Shown: piece by piece, positions 53,795 to 62,499 of the stretch
How positions within the stretch are numbered: position 1 is the stretch's first letter
Layout of the letters: each line of letters opens with the position of its first letter
Assembly: GCF_916700565.1 (NCBI RefSeq)
Contig: NZ_CAKAKO010000002.1
Location: forward strand, 248,001 to 312,000
DNA from: Xenophilus sp. Marseille-Q4582
GTDB lineage: Bacteria > Pseudomonadota > Gammaproteobacteria > Burkholderiales > Burkholderiaceae_C
Length of the DNA stretch: 64,000 bases
Direction: 5' to 3'
Translations under genes and position numbers: made by a program
The notes under the pieces: model-generated
What the model was told of the DNA's origin: nothing
The model's database searches: none
What the model saw: the letters and a program-made list of their open reading frames with translations, nothing else

Positions 53795-54976
53795 TCAGCC
53801 CTGGCCCGTCAAGGTGATGAGCGCGATTTCCGACGGCGCGCCGAAGCGCTTGGGCGGGCCCCAGTAGCCCGTGCCGCGGCTGATGTAGACCCACATCTGC
53901 TGCACCCGGTGCAGGCCGGCCGTGAAGGGCTGCTGCAGCGGCACGAACAGGTTCCACGGAAAGAACTGGCCCCCGTGCGTGTGGCCCGACAGCTGCAGCG
54001 TGAAGTCGGCCTCGGCCGCGGCGGGCGCGGTGCGCGGCTGGTGCGCCAGCAGCACGCGCGTGCGCACCAGGGGCGGCGCGTCCTGCAGCGCGCGCTGTGG
54101 GTCGCTGGCATGGCTGGCGATGAAATGGCCGGCGGTGTAGTCGGTCACGCCGGCCACCACCAGCGCGCTTTCCAGCACCTCCTCATCCGTCTGCGCGCCG
54201 TGCACGTTGCGCGTCTGCAGCACCACGTGTTCGTTGAGCAGCACGCGCAGGCCCAGGCGGCGCAACTCGTCGATCCACGGCTGCGCGCCGGCGTAGTACT
54301 CATGGTTGCCCGTCACCACGAAGGTGCCATGCCGCGCGCGCAGCTGGCCCAGCGGCGCGATGTGCTCGCGCAGTTCGGCCACCGGCCCGTCCACCAGGTC
54401 GCCGGTGATGGCCACCATGTCGGGGTCGAGCGCATTCACGCGGTCGACGATGCGCTGGATGTAGCCGCGGCCGATGGTGTGGCCGACGTGGATGTCCGAC
54501 AGCTGCGCGATGGTGAAGCCGTGCAGCTGCTGCGGCAGGTGCGCGATCGGCACTTCGACGCGGCGCACGGGCGCCGTGCGCCGGGCATTGAAGTAGCCGG
54601 CCGCGCTCACGCCCGTGGCCAGGCCCACCACGGCCAGCGCGCTGCCCACCTGCCAGCGCGGCAGGTTCCAGTCGTGCAGGCCCAGCCACTGCGCCGCCGT
54701 GCCGAGCAACAGCCCCGCGTCGCGCGCCAGCGTGAGCAGCAGCAGCGACGAGAACCAGCCCATCGCGAGCAGGCCGACCCATTGCGCACGGCGGCCCAGC
54801 GCGCCGCGCAGCCAGGGCCGTTGCAGGAAAGGCAGCGGCATGGTGGCGGCCGACACCGCCAGCACGGCCGGCAGCAGCGCCCAGGCGGCGCCAGTCTGCA
54901 TCAGGGCCGGCGTGAGCCGCAGCGCGATGTAGACGTGAAGCAGCGTCGTGAGGACGGTGAGCGGAGCGAGTGGCAT
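53795..54976 (-). CDS. Membrane-anchored calcineurin-like metallophosphoesterase
   Basis: A 393-residue protein with four or five N-terminal helices (about 1-125), then a phosphoesterase domain. Its metal-binding motifs are QLSDIHVGHTIG, ITGDLVDGP, VTGNHEYYAG, LLAHQPR and LSGHTHGGQFFPW. The family includes YkoQ/YaeI-type enzymes that may act on lipids such as UDP-diacylglucosamine or lipid phosphates. The start MPLAPLTVLT lacks a clear ribosome site. It converges with ybhN, 15 bases apart. Confidence 0.9.
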   Translation of the reverse strand: MPLAPLTVLTTLLHVYIALRLTPALMQTGAAWALLPAVLAVSAATMPLPFLQRPWLRGALGRRAQWVGLLAMGWFSSLLLLTLARDAGLLLGTAAQWLGLHDWNLPRWQVGSALAVVGLATGVSAAGYFNARRTAPVRRVEVPIAHLPQQLHGFTIAQLSDIHVGHTIGRGYIQRIVDRVNALDPDMVAITGDLVDGPVAELREHIAPLGQLRARHGTFVVTGNHEYYAGAQPWIDELRRLGLRVLLNEHVVLQTRNVHGAQTDEEVLESALVVAGVTDYTAGHFIASHASDPQRALQDAPPLVRTRVLLAHQPRTAPAAAEADFTLQLSGHTHGGQFFPWNLFVPLQQPFTAGLHRVQQMWVYISRGTGYWGPPKRFGAPSEIALITLTGQG

Positions 54977-55204
54977 GGGGGCGCGAATTATGCTGCGCCG
55001 CAGCATACGCGGAAGTGGGCGGGCGCGTGTCGCGCAGGGGAAACAATGCGCGCGAAAGGTCACTTCGGCAACGCTACATCATCGAGAGCGCGGCGCGCCG
55101 ACCCTGCGCGCAATGGGCTTGGGCCGCGTCAGGATTCCGGGGGGCCGAACCGCCGCGCCTGCCTGGGTGGGGAACGCCCATCAGCGAGGCGGCGCCCCGC
55201 AAGG

Positions 55205-55230
55205 AAAAAACCGCCGGGGCCCGGCGGTTC
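55205..55230 (-). terminator. Terminator of the 55254 gene
   Basis: On the minus strand AACCGCCGGGCCCCGGCGGTT is followed by TTTTTT, 24 bases after the stop. Confidence 0.85.
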
Positions 55231-55253
55231 GCTGCGAAAGCGGTAAGGCTTCG

Positions 55254-55757
55254 TCAGCGTGCGCCCTGGGCCAGTGTCTGCCGCGGCAGGGTGGCCGAGG
55301 CGATGTCGAAGTTGGAGGGCCACAGGAACAGCGTGCGGCCGGGCTGGCCCAGGCGCACCACCAGTTCCTGCGTGAGCGTGAGCGAACCCAGCGTGGCCTG
55401 CACTTCATAGGTGCCCGGCGCCAGGCGCGCCACCATCAGCGGCCCGTCGGCCTGGGCCTGCAGCACATGCTCGCCGTTGTACTTGTTGCGCATGCTGACC
55501 TGCACCGGCGCGTCGAAGCGGCCGCGCGGCGCGCCGTTGACGGCGAATTCCACCGTGGCGCCCCAGCGCGGCGACACGCGCTCCATGAACGCCAGTTCGG
55601 CGGCGCTGCGCTGGCCGCCGCACATGAACTCCACCCCCTGGGGAGCCATCTGGATCGGCGGGTTGGCAAAAGCCTGCGCCGAAAGGCTGGCACCCATCAG
55701 CAGGGCGGCGGTGCCCAGGGCCAGAAAGGGGCGAAGGGAGAACATCGACGGTGTCAT
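55254..55757 (-). CDS. Exported protein with carboxypeptidase-regulatory-like fold
   Basis: A 167-residue protein from MTPSMFSLRPFLALGTAALL with a signal peptide cleaving near SAQA-FA. The mature part ends in a beta-sandwich, seen in QADGPLMVARLAPGTYEVQA and LTLTQELVVRLGQPG. That pattern is common in carboxypeptidase-regulatory-like and PEGA-type domains. One cysteine lies in FMCGGQRSAAELAFMERV. Likely periplasmic, function unknown. ATG 55745 is an alternative start. Confidence 0.7.
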   Translation of the reverse strand: MTPSMFSLRPFLALGTAALLMGASLSAQAFANPPIQMAPQGVEFMCGGQRSAAELAFMERVSPRWGATVEFAVNGAPRGRFDAPVQVSMRNKYNGEHVLQAQADGPLMVARLAPGTYEVQATLGSLTLTQELVVRLGQPGRTLFLWPSNFDIASATLPRQTLAQGAR

Positions 55758-56187
55758 GGCAAGCGAAGGTCCGGAAGATGGGAGGTCAGCCTGGGCCGGT
55801 CTGGCGCCCGGCCGCCGATTCTGCGTAGCAAGAATGGGGCGCGAATCGGCGTTTACGCGGGGGCTGCTATTGCATCGGGAGCGTCGCAGCGAGTCCCCTT
55901 CAAATGCAACGAAGTATTGCGAGGATCGAAAATCGCCGATCCAAGGGGCCGTGCGGCGCCTTGCACCTGACTGATTTGGTCGGACTTTGCGGGCGCCAGG
56001 AGGCACGGCGCCCCTCCCCGGGGCGCGCCCGGGCGGCCAACGTGCGGTGCGGACCTACGGCCCGCCGCGCCCCTGGCGCGGGGGCAGCGCGCTGGCAGTC
56101 GGCAAGAATGCGGCTTCGTTCAACCGCGGGCGCCGGCCTGGCGCCGGCCCCGCACGCACCCCGCACCCCTCACGTCGTCGAATGCCC
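55758..56187. other. Divergent intergenic region (430 bp)
   Basis: Between the exported protein and a small helical protein. The part near 55840-55970 is lower in GC and may hold promoters. No repeat, RNA or coding feature was recognised. Confidence 0.4.
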
Positions 56188-56496
56188 ATGAACACCCCTT
56201 TGTCTTCCGCCATCCATGAAGACGCCGCCGATACCGGCCTCCCGCGCCAGCCGTGGTGGCAGGCGCTGCGCGAGGCCGACGCGCGCCGCCCCGATCTGCC
56301 GGGCGAGCATGTGGTCGTGCTGGGCCTGGGCCTGTGGATGCTGGCCTCGGCCGGCCGCAGCCGCTCCGTGGGCGGCCGCCTGCTCAAGGCCGCCATCGGC
56401 GGCGCCCTGGTCGGCCGCGCCGCCAGCGGCACCGGCGGCCTCACGCGGCTGATGGACCAGGGCGCACGCCTGGCCGAGCGCTACCTGCCGCGCTGA
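56188..56496 (+). CDS. Small hypothetical protein (102 aa)
   Basis: Starts MNTPLSSAIHEDAADTGLPR (an ATG two codons earlier is possible). It has a hydrophobic stretch VVVLGLGLWMLASAGRSRSV, then glycine-rich, amphipathic GRLLKAAIGGALVGRAASG and a basic end. It may associate with the membrane. No family recognised. Confidence 0.6.
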   Translation: MNTPLSSAIHEDAADTGLPRQPWWQALREADARRPDLPGEHVVVLGLGLWMLASAGRSRSVGGRLLKAAIGGALVGRAASGTGGLTRLMDQGARLAERYLPR

Positions 56497-56624
56497 GCTT
56501 TTTCCTCGGCGGCCGCTGTCCCGCAAGCGGCGGGGGCCGTCAAGGCCCATGGCATCCATGCCTTTTGGTCCCGGGCCGGCGAGGCATATGTCACCATGTC
56601 CTTCCGCCCTGCCCGTTTGCCGCC

Positions 56625-57041
56625 ATGTCCCCCGGAGTCCTTTTCACTGTCCTGTCCAACATCCCCTGGGGCCAGGTGATCGACAACGCGCCCAAGGTGG
56701 CCGAAGGCGCGACGCGGTTGTGGAACACGGTGGGCGCGCGGCGCAGGAAGCCGGCGGCCGCAGCGGCGCCGGACGAGTCGCCGGGCGACGGCGCCGCCGT
56801 GACGCACACGCCCGCCGAGGCGCTGCAAAGGAAGGTCGAGGCGCTGGAGGCGGAAGTGCGCCAGCTGTCGGAGCAGATGCAGGCATCCAGCGAACTGATC
56901 AAGGCGCTGGCGGACCAGAACACGCTGCTGGTGCAGCGCATCGAGCTGCATCGCCGACGGATGCGACAGCTGGCCGCAGGCGGACTGGCGGTGGCCGCTA
57001 CTCTGACGGCGGCTGGGCTCTACGTGCTGCTGCGCGCCTGA
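56625..57041 (+). CDS. Small coiled-coil protein with C-terminal membrane anchor
   Basis: A 138-residue protein (MSPGVLFTVLSNIPWGQVID). The N-terminal helix is followed by a basic and Pro/Ala linker, a coiled coil from about 70 to 105 (LQRKVEALEAEVRQLSEQMQ and on), and a C-terminal helix LAAGGLAVAATLTAAGLYVL. It is tail-anchored with its body in the cytoplasm. Its last 44 bases overlap the end of the YihY-family gene on the other strand. Confidence 0.7.
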   Translation: MSPGVLFTVLSNIPWGQVIDNAPKVAEGATRLWNTVGARRRKPAAAAAPDESPGDGAAVTHTPAEALQRKVEALEAEVRQLSEQMQASSELIKALADQNTLLVQRIELHRRRMRQLAAGGLAVAATLTAAGLYVLLRA

Positions 57042-57951
57042 GCAGCGCCTGGTTCCATTCCATCGCCGCGTCCGGCAGCGCCGCCGGCGCGGCACCAGGC
57101 GCGGGCCTTTTGGAGCCGTGTTCCTGCGCATAGACCTTCGTGAATTCCGCGCCGAGCAGGAAGATCTGCGCCGCGTAGTACACCCACGCCAGCACGGCCA
57201 CCAGCGAGCCGGCGGCGGCGAAGGTCTCGGTCATGCCGCTGCGGCCCAGGTAGAGCGCAATGGCCGTCTTGCCGACCTGGAACAGCAGCGAGGTGACGGC
57301 CGCCCCCACCCACACGTCGCGCCAGGCGATGTGCGTGGAAGGCATGAACTTGTAGATCATCGCGAACAGCAGCGTCATGGTCGCGAAGGCGATGACGAGG
57401 TTCAGCGCCTGCAGCATGAGCTCCCAGCCCGGCAGCAGCGCGCCGACCCAGCTGCCCAGCGCGGCCAGCAGGGCGCTCACGACGAGCGACACCATCATCA
57501 GGAAGGCCAGGCCCAGGATGAGGCCGAAGGACAGCAGGCGGGCCCACAGCGTGGCCAGCGCGCCGCCGCGCTTCTGGTCGCGCGGCACATGCCAGATGCG
57601 GTCCAGCGCGCTCTGCAGTTCGGCGAAGACCGTGGTCGCGCCCACCACCAGCACGCCGACGCCGATGGCGCCTGCGACGAAGCCCTTGTCGGGCCGGCTG
57701 GCATTGGCGACCAGGGCCTGCACGGCGCCTGCGGCGTCGGCGCCCATCAGGCCGGCCAGCTGTTGCGCGATCTCGCCGCGCACCGCTTCCTCGCCGAAGA
57801 GGTAGCCCGCCACGGCGATCACGATCATCAGCAGCGGCGCGATGGAGAACATCGTGTAGTAGCTGATGGCCGCGCCCATGCTGGGGGCGTAGTCGTCGCT
57901 CCAGGCCTGGACGGCCTTCTTGCAGAGTTGGAAGAGTTCCTGGGGGCGCAT
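56998..57951 (-). CDS. YihY/BrkB-family inner-membrane protein
   Basis: The start MRPQELFQLCKKAVQAWSDD gives 317 residues. Six hydrophobic segments and the family pattern APSMGAAISYYTMFSIAPLL, TTVFAELQSALDRIWHVP, YKFMPSTHIAWRDVWVGAAV and VLAWVYYAAQIFLLGAEFTK are seen. The family was once called ribonuclease BN by mistake; members affect membrane or envelope stability. The gene converges with, and overlaps, the coiled-coil gene. Confidence 0.92.
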   Translation of the reverse strand: MRPQELFQLCKKAVQAWSDDYAPSMGAAISYYTMFSIAPLLMIVIAVAGYLFGEEAVRGEIAQQLAGLMGADAAGAVQALVANASRPDKGFVAGAIGVGVLVVGATTVFAELQSALDRIWHVPRDQKRGGALATLWARLLSFGLILGLAFLMMVSLVVSALLAALGSWVGALLPGWELMLQALNLVIAFATMTLLFAMIYKFMPSTHIAWRDVWVGAAVTSLLFQVGKTAIALYLGRSGMTETFAAAGSLVAVLAWVYYAAQIFLLGAEFTKVYAQEHGSKRPAPGAAPAALPDAAMEWNQALLRRAAARRAQPPSE

Positions 57952-58033
57952 GCGTCGGTGAGGGAAAGCGTTGCCAAGGGCGCGTGGCCGGTTGCCGCTT
58001 CGCACCTTAGCGCATGCGCAGCCCCGCCGCCTG

Positions 58034-58276
58034 TCAGCCGTTGCCGGGCGGTGTCTCGGCCACGCGTTCCTGGTTGGTGGTGCTGCGGCTGCCCTTGAGG
58101 TGCATCTCGACGTCGGTGGCACGGTCGCCCACGGCATCGATGGCCTCGCGCAGCTGCTCTTCGCTCACGTCCAGCTTGCGGGTCCATTCGCGCTTGCCGG
58201 CTTCGGAGCGCAGGTCGATGCGGTCGGGGTCGTTGCCTTCGGGGGCCAGGACGGCGGGGTCGGGGGTGTCGCTCAT
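58034..58276 (-). CDS. DUF3606 protein
   Basis: An 80-residue protein with DPDRIDLRSEAGKREWTRKL and VSEEQLREAIDAVGDRATDV, the complete DUF3606 pattern (a short helical domain that follows charged N-terminal residues). The ribosome site is CAGGAG upstream of ATG 58276. The function is unknown; such proteins are common stress-related small proteins in Proteobacteria. Confidence 0.88.
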   Translation of the reverse strand: MSDTPDPAVLAPEGNDPDRIDLRSEAGKREWTRKLDVSEEQLREAIDAVGDRATDVEMHLKGSRSTTNQERVAETPPGNG

Positions 58277-58450
58277 GGTGCGTGCTCCTGGAGGGAATGC
58301 GGTTCGAAAGCGGTCACCGTAGGGCGCAGGCGGCGGCGCGGGTGTAGGAACAGGTGCATCCGGATCCCCGGGCGGTGTCTGCCTGCAAGGCCGGCCTCGC
58401 GCGCCGACAATGCGCGCTTCCATTCAGTTCCAGCATCAAGCATTCGCACC

Positions 58451-58930
58451 ATGCCCATCACCAAGGATTCCGTCGTCACCCTGCGCTACAGGGTGAGCGA
58501 TGCCACCACCGGCCAACTCGTGGAGGCCGGCAAGGAACCCACGGCCTACCTGCACGGGGGCTACCAGAACACGCTGCCCAGGATCGAGGAGGCGCTGGAG
58601 GGCCAGGACACGGGCTACCAGACCACGCTGACGCTGGCGCCGGCCGATGCCTTCGGCGAGCGCGACGAGGCGCTGGTGCGCACCATCCCCAAGAGCGAAT
58701 TCCCGCCCGGCGTGAAGGTGGGCGGCCAACTGCGCGGCCAGCTCGACGACGGCCGGGACCATGTGTTCACCGTGGTCAAGATCAAGGGTCCGCAGGTGCT
58801 GCTGGACGGCAACCACCCCTGGGCCGGCAGGACGCTGAAGTTCCAGCTCACCGTGGCCGGCGTGCGCGCCGCCACGCCCGAAGAGATCGCCCACCGCCAC
58901 GTGCATGGCGCGGGCGGGCATCACCACTGA
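58451..58930 (+). CDS. slyD: FKBP-type peptidyl-prolyl isomerase SlyD-like
   Basis: A 159-residue protein starting MPITKDSVVTLRYRVSDATT. The FKBP core holds an insert-in-flap arrangement: YLHGGYQNTLPRIEEALEGQ, LTLAPADAFGERDEALVRTI, then the IF domain to LLDGNHPWAGRTLKFQLTV. DGNHPWAG is the SlyD signature. The C-terminus is His-rich (AHRHVHGAGGHHH), a short version of the SlyD metal tail. It is a chaperone and prolyl isomerase, and in some bacteria a nickel donor. Confidence 0.94.
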   Translation: MPITKDSVVTLRYRVSDATTGQLVEAGKEPTAYLHGGYQNTLPRIEEALEGQDTGYQTTLTLAPADAFGERDEALVRTIPKSEFPPGVKVGGQLRGQLDDGRDHVFTVVKIKGPQVLLDGNHPWAGRTLKFQLTVAGVRAATPEEIAHRHVHGAGGHHH

Positions 58931-58985
58931 GCGGCATCCAGGAAGGCGCGCGAATGCGCGCCGACGGGAAGCGCCAGGCGTCGCG

Positions 58986-59366
58986 TCAGGCCGCGCGCCA
59001 GCGCAGCCCGTTGCACCAGTCCATGAAGTCTTCCAGCTCGTTGGACTTGTCGAACACGGCGTCCGCGCCCAGGGCCCGGCAGCGCGAGCGCATGTCGTCG
59101 GTGGCGTAGTTGCTCAGCACCACCGCGCGCTGATGCGGCTGGCGCTGCAGGCAGCGGCGCAGCACGCCCAGGCCGGAGCCTTTCTGCAGGAAGAGGTCGA
59201 TCACCGCGACATGCCAGGCATCCGAATGCTCGGTGAGCCAGTTCACCGCGGCGTCCTCGCTCTCGGCGTAGCCCACGGCCTCGGCGCTGGCCAGATCCTC
59301 CAGCGCGGGGATCAGGCTGTCTCGGATGGTCTTGTTGTCTTCGACAAGAAAGATGCGCAGGGTCAT
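58986..59366 (-). CDS. Stand-alone receiver-domain response regulator (copy 1)
   Basis: A 126-residue single receiver domain: MTLRIFLVEDNKTIRDSLIP, phospho-acceptor Asp in VAVIDLFLQKGSGLGVL, and the conserved Lys in DAVFDKSNELEDF. There is no output domain. About two thirds of positions look identical to the regulator at 61800-62195 over the whole length. It may signal by protein contact. No kinase gene is adjacent. Confidence 0.9.
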   Translation of the reverse strand: MTLRIFLVEDNKTIRDSLIPALEDLASAEAVGYAESEDAAVNWLTEHSDAWHVAVIDLFLQKGSGLGVLRRCLQRQPHQRAVVLSNYATDDMRSRCRALGADAVFDKSNELEDFMDWCNGLRWRAA

Positions 59367-59698
59367 GATGCGAAAAAGCACGGGGCGGGCCCTGTCATGC
59401 AGAAGTGCATGCAGCATGCGGCTGCGCCGGATGCTTCGCACCGTACCCGTCGCGCCGCGCCCCTCTTGGACGCCGGCAGCCCTCCGCGGAGTCGGACGAC
59501 GCCTACCGCTTTGGCCCTGGGCGGGCGGCCGTCCGGCCGAAGGCGGCCGTCTGCATCCGCCTTTCGTTGTTGCAGCCATGCGGCCAGGCTGTTGCACCCG
59601 CAGGCCTGTTGCGGCGCTGGAAAGCGGGGACACTGGCTCCATCTTCGATCCATGGCGCGGCAGGCCGGCCGCGCAGTCCTTCTGGAGCCGCTGACCCC
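59367..59698. other. Divergent intergenic region (332 bp)
   Basis: Between response regulator copy 1 and the pirin gene. It holds GCATGC-rich inverted repeats near 59400-59425, but no coding or RNA feature was recognised. Promoters for both genes should lie here. Confidence 0.4.
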
Positions 59699-60781
59699 AT
59701 GTCCGCCCCCGTTTCCGCAACCACCTCCCCGATCCTCCAGGTCCATCCGCTGGGCTTTCCCTGGCCCACGATCGACCCCTTCCTCTTCTGCGCGTACCAC
59801 GACGACGCCTACCCGCGCGCCAATGCGCAAATGGGCCCGGACGCGCCCGTGCAGGGCCGCCAGATCGGCGCCGACTTCAGCCGCAAGGACGGCTGGAGCC
59901 TGTACCACGGCCACCCGGTGCCCGGCTTTCCGGGCCACCCGCACCGCGGCTTCGAAACCGTGACCGTGGTGCGGCGCGGGCTGATCGACCATGCCGATTC
60001 GCTGGGCGCCGCCGCGCGCTACGGCGACGGTGACGTGCAGTGGCTCACGGCCGGCGCGGGCATCCAGCATGCCGAGATGTTCCCGCTGCTCAACCAGGAG
60101 GCCGACAACCCGCTGGAGCTGTTCCAGATCTGGCTGAACCTGCCCGCGCGCCGCAAGATGGTGACGCCGAACTTCACCATGTTCTGGGCCGACCAGGTGC
60201 CGCAGTGGCACAGCATCGATGCGCAGGGCCGCCGCACCGACGTGCGCGTGGTGGCTGGCCGGCTGGCGCCCGCCGATGGCGGCACGGGCGTCGACCAGCC
60301 GCTGGCGCCGCCGCCCGACTCCTGGGCCGCGCAGGCCGATGCGGACGTGGCGATCTGGACGCTGCGCCTGGACGCCGGCGCCGAATGGACGCTGCCGGCG
60401 GCGGCCGGCGCGGGCACGCGGCGCATGCTCTACCTGTTCCGCGGCGAGGCGCTGCAGGTGGGCGGGCAGCGCGTGCAGGGCCCGGCGGCCATCGAACTGC
60501 ACGCCGGGCAGGACGTAGCCCTCACGGCCCTCGGCGGCGCGCCGGTGGAGCTGCTGCTCCTGCAGGGCCGGCCGATCGGCGAGCCGGTGGCCCAGTACGG
60601 CCCCTTCGTGATGAACACGCAGGCCGAGATCATGCAGGCCATGCAGGACTACCGCCGCACCCAGTTCGGCGGCTGGCCCTGGGCCGAGGACGCGCCCGTG
60701 CACGGGCGCGACCCGCAGCGCTTTGCGCGCCACCCCGACGGGCGCGAGGAACGGCCCGCACCGGCCCCGGCAGCCGCGTGA
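59699..60781 (+). CDS. Pirin-family bicupin protein
   Basis: A 360-residue protein with GGAG before ATG 59699. The N-terminal cupin holds the metal-ligand histidines in HPVPGFPGHPHRGFETVTVV and GAGIQHAEMFPLL. The QIWLNLPARRKM turn and the second cupin with LLLLQGRPIGEPV are pirin marks. The C-terminal segment (FGGWPWAEDAPVHGRDPQRF) is typical of bacterial pirins. Some pirins act as quercetin dioxygenases or redox sensors; the role here is open. Confidence 0.92.
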   Translation: MSAPVSATTSPILQVHPLGFPWPTIDPFLFCAYHDDAYPRANAQMGPDAPVQGRQIGADFSRKDGWSLYHGHPVPGFPGHPHRGFETVTVVRRGLIDHADSLGAAARYGDGDVQWLTAGAGIQHAEMFPLLNQEADNPLELFQIWLNLPARRKMVTPNFTMFWADQVPQWHSIDAQGRRTDVRVVAGRLAPADGGTGVDQPLAPPPDSWAAQADADVAIWTLRLDAGAEWTLPAAAGAGTRRMLYLFRGEALQVGGQRVQGPAAIELHAGQDVALTALGGAPVELLLLQGRPIGEPVAQYGPFVMNTQAEIMQAMQDYRRTQFGGWPWAEDAPVHGRDPQRFARHPDGREERPAPAPAAA

Positions 60782-60800
60782 CCCGCGGGTGCACCGCTGG

Positions 60801-61667
60801 CTAGCGCGCGGGCGGGCCCACCAGCCCGCGCGCGAGCCGCCAGAACAGCCACAGGAAGGCCAGCGGCAGCACGGCCGTCTGCAGCACGAAGACCGCCATC
60901 AGGCGCACGATCTGCGTCGCCCAGTCCTTGGCGGACTGCAGCAGGCCTTCGATGACGGCCGGCGTGTTCTTCACGCGGTCGGCCAGCGCCTTGAGGCGGT
61001 CGACGAAGCCTTTCTCATCGGCCGCGCCCGCCACCCCGCTGGCTTCCACCGCGGCGGGCGCGCCTTCCAGGCTCGCCATGGCGCTCTGGAACTCGCCGGC
61101 CATGACGGCGCGGTACGCGGCTTCGCTCGCGACCGCCGAGAGCGGCACGGCAAAGCGCGCCATCAGCAGCCCGATCAGCACGGGCATGAGCCAGCGCAGG
61201 CTGCTGCGGGAAGGGGGCGGTGATGCCCAGGGGCCGGCGGCGGCGGACGCCGCGGACGCTGCCGCCGGCCGCTCGCCGCGCCATCGCATCCACGCCCAGG
61301 CCAGCAGCACCGCCGTAAGCGCGGCCGACACCGCGAGGTGCCCGCCCACGCCCAGCAGCAGCAACTGCACGCCGAAGGCCACACTGGCGGCCAGCATCAC
61401 GGCGGCAAAGCGGTCGATGAGCTCGGACAGCGGGCGCAGCGCCTCGCCTGGGGCCACGCCCACCACGGCATCGACCCGCACGCTCTGCACCACCGACACG
61501 GCCGCGCCCAGCGTGCGCGCGGCGGCAAAGGCGGTCAGCGAACGCTGCAGGCCGGCGCTGACCTGTTCGCGTGCATACCGGTCGACGGGGGTGAGCCAGC
61601 ACGCCGCGAGCACGGCGAGGCTGAAGAGGACGATGAACGGGCGACGAAGGCGGCAGGGGCGGTCCAT
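60801..61667 (-). CDS. Hypothetical membrane protein (288 aa)
   Basis: Starts MDRPCRLRRPFIVLFSLAVL. The first segment ends LAVLAACWLTP, which could be a lipobox-like AAC or simply a membrane helix. Further hydrophobic segments lie near 95-115, 120-137, 168-190 and 255-275. Between them is a soluble helical region with EKGFVDRLKALADRVKNTPA. No family recognised. It lies between the two paralogous response regulators. Confidence 0.7.
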   Translation of the reverse strand: MDRPCRLRRPFIVLFSLAVLAACWLTPVDRYAREQVSAGLQRSLTAFAAARTLGAAVSVVQSVRVDAVVGVAPGEALRPLSELIDRFAAVMLAASVAFGVQLLLLGVGGHLAVSAALTAVLLAWAWMRWRGERPAAASAASAAAGPWASPPPSRSSLRWLMPVLIGLLMARFAVPLSAVASEAAYRAVMAGEFQSAMASLEGAPAAVEASGVAGAADEKGFVDRLKALADRVKNTPAVIEGLLQSAKDWATQIVRLMAVFVLQTAVLPLAFLWLFWRLARGLVGPPAR

Positions 61668-61799
61668 GGCGGGGAGCTTAGCCACGGGCGCATGGCCGCC
61701 CGGCGCAATTCCCCTGGCCCGATGCTGTGGACCCGGCAAGCCGGTGCGCGCGCGGCGCAGCGCGGTGGGTGCCGCCGGCCAGCGGCCAGTGGTCAGCGA

Positions 61800-62195
61800 T
61801 CAGCCCAGCGGGCTCATCTGCGAAGGCCGGTCCTGCGCGCAGTATTCGAGGAAATCGTCCAGTTCATTGGACTTGTCGAACACCGCGTCGGCGCCCATCT
61901 CCAGGCAGCGGTCGCGGATGTCGGGCTGCGTGTAGTTGGTCAGCACCACCACGCGCTGGTGCGGCTGGCGGTTGGCGCAGGCATGCTTGAGCACGCCCAG
62001 CCCCGAGCCTTCGCGCAGGAACAGGTCCACCACCGCCAGGTGCCAGACCTCGCGGTGGTCCTGCAGCCATTGCACGGCCTGCGCCTCGGTTTCCGCCACG
62101 CCCACCACGGGTGCGTCGGCCAGGTCCGCCAGCGCCGGGATGAGGTTTTCGCGGATGGTGGAGTTGTCCTCCACCAGAAAGGTGATCAGCGCCAT
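61800..62195 (-). CDS. Stand-alone receiver-domain response regulator (copy 2)
   Basis: A 131-residue protein, MALITFLVEDNSTIRENLIP, with Asp in LAVVDLFLREGSGLGVL and Lys in DAVFDKSNELDDF. It is a clear paralogue of the regulator at 58986-59366, sharing RQPHQR and SNEL segments. There is no output domain. The two lie 2.4 kb apart on the same strand, suggesting a local duplication with genes in between. Confidence 0.9.
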   Translation of the reverse strand: MALITFLVEDNSTIRENLIPALADLADAPVVGVAETEAQAVQWLQDHREVWHLAVVDLFLREGSGLGVLKHACANRQPHQRVVVLTNYTQPDIRDRCLEMGADAVFDKSNELDDFLEYCAQDRPSQMSPLG

Positions 62196-62254
62196 GCTCT
62201 CCTGCAGCCAGCTTCTGTCGGGCATGCAGTCTAGCGGCGCTGCGCCGCCGGCGC

Positions 62255-62332
62255 TCAGAGGATGCCGAACAGGTTCAGCAGGATGATCGCGCTCAGCGGA
62301 ACGCCCAGCAGCCACAGCAAAAGAGAAGGCAT
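62255..62332 (-). CDS. Very small hydrophobic protein (25 aa)
   Basis: ATG 62332 is preceded by GAGGAATCC at proper spacing. The product MPSLLLWLLGVPLSAIILLN (then LFGIL) is a single membrane helix. The good ribosome site and clean hydrophobic code favour a real small membrane protein over chance. No family recognised. Confidence 0.5.
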   Translation of the reverse strand: MPSLLLWLLGVPLSAIILLNLFGIL

Positions 62333-62456
62333 GGTCGGATTCCTCGTCGTCGAAGTGAAACATGCCCGCGATGCTGCGGCGCCCGGGGATGCCGGCCTGA
62401 CAGCCGAGGCGGCCCGCCGATGTAGGACGGCCCGGCGGATGGTGCCGCGCCCAAGC

Positions 62457-62481
62457 AAAAGGCGCCCGAAGGCGCCTTTCG
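62457..62481 (-). terminator. Terminator of gapA
   Basis: On the minus strand AAAGGCGCC-TTCG-GGCGCCTTTT, with a UUCG tetraloop and a short T run, 19 bases past the gapA stop. Confidence 0.82.
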
Positions 62482-62499
62482 CAGCGACGCGAGGTCCGC

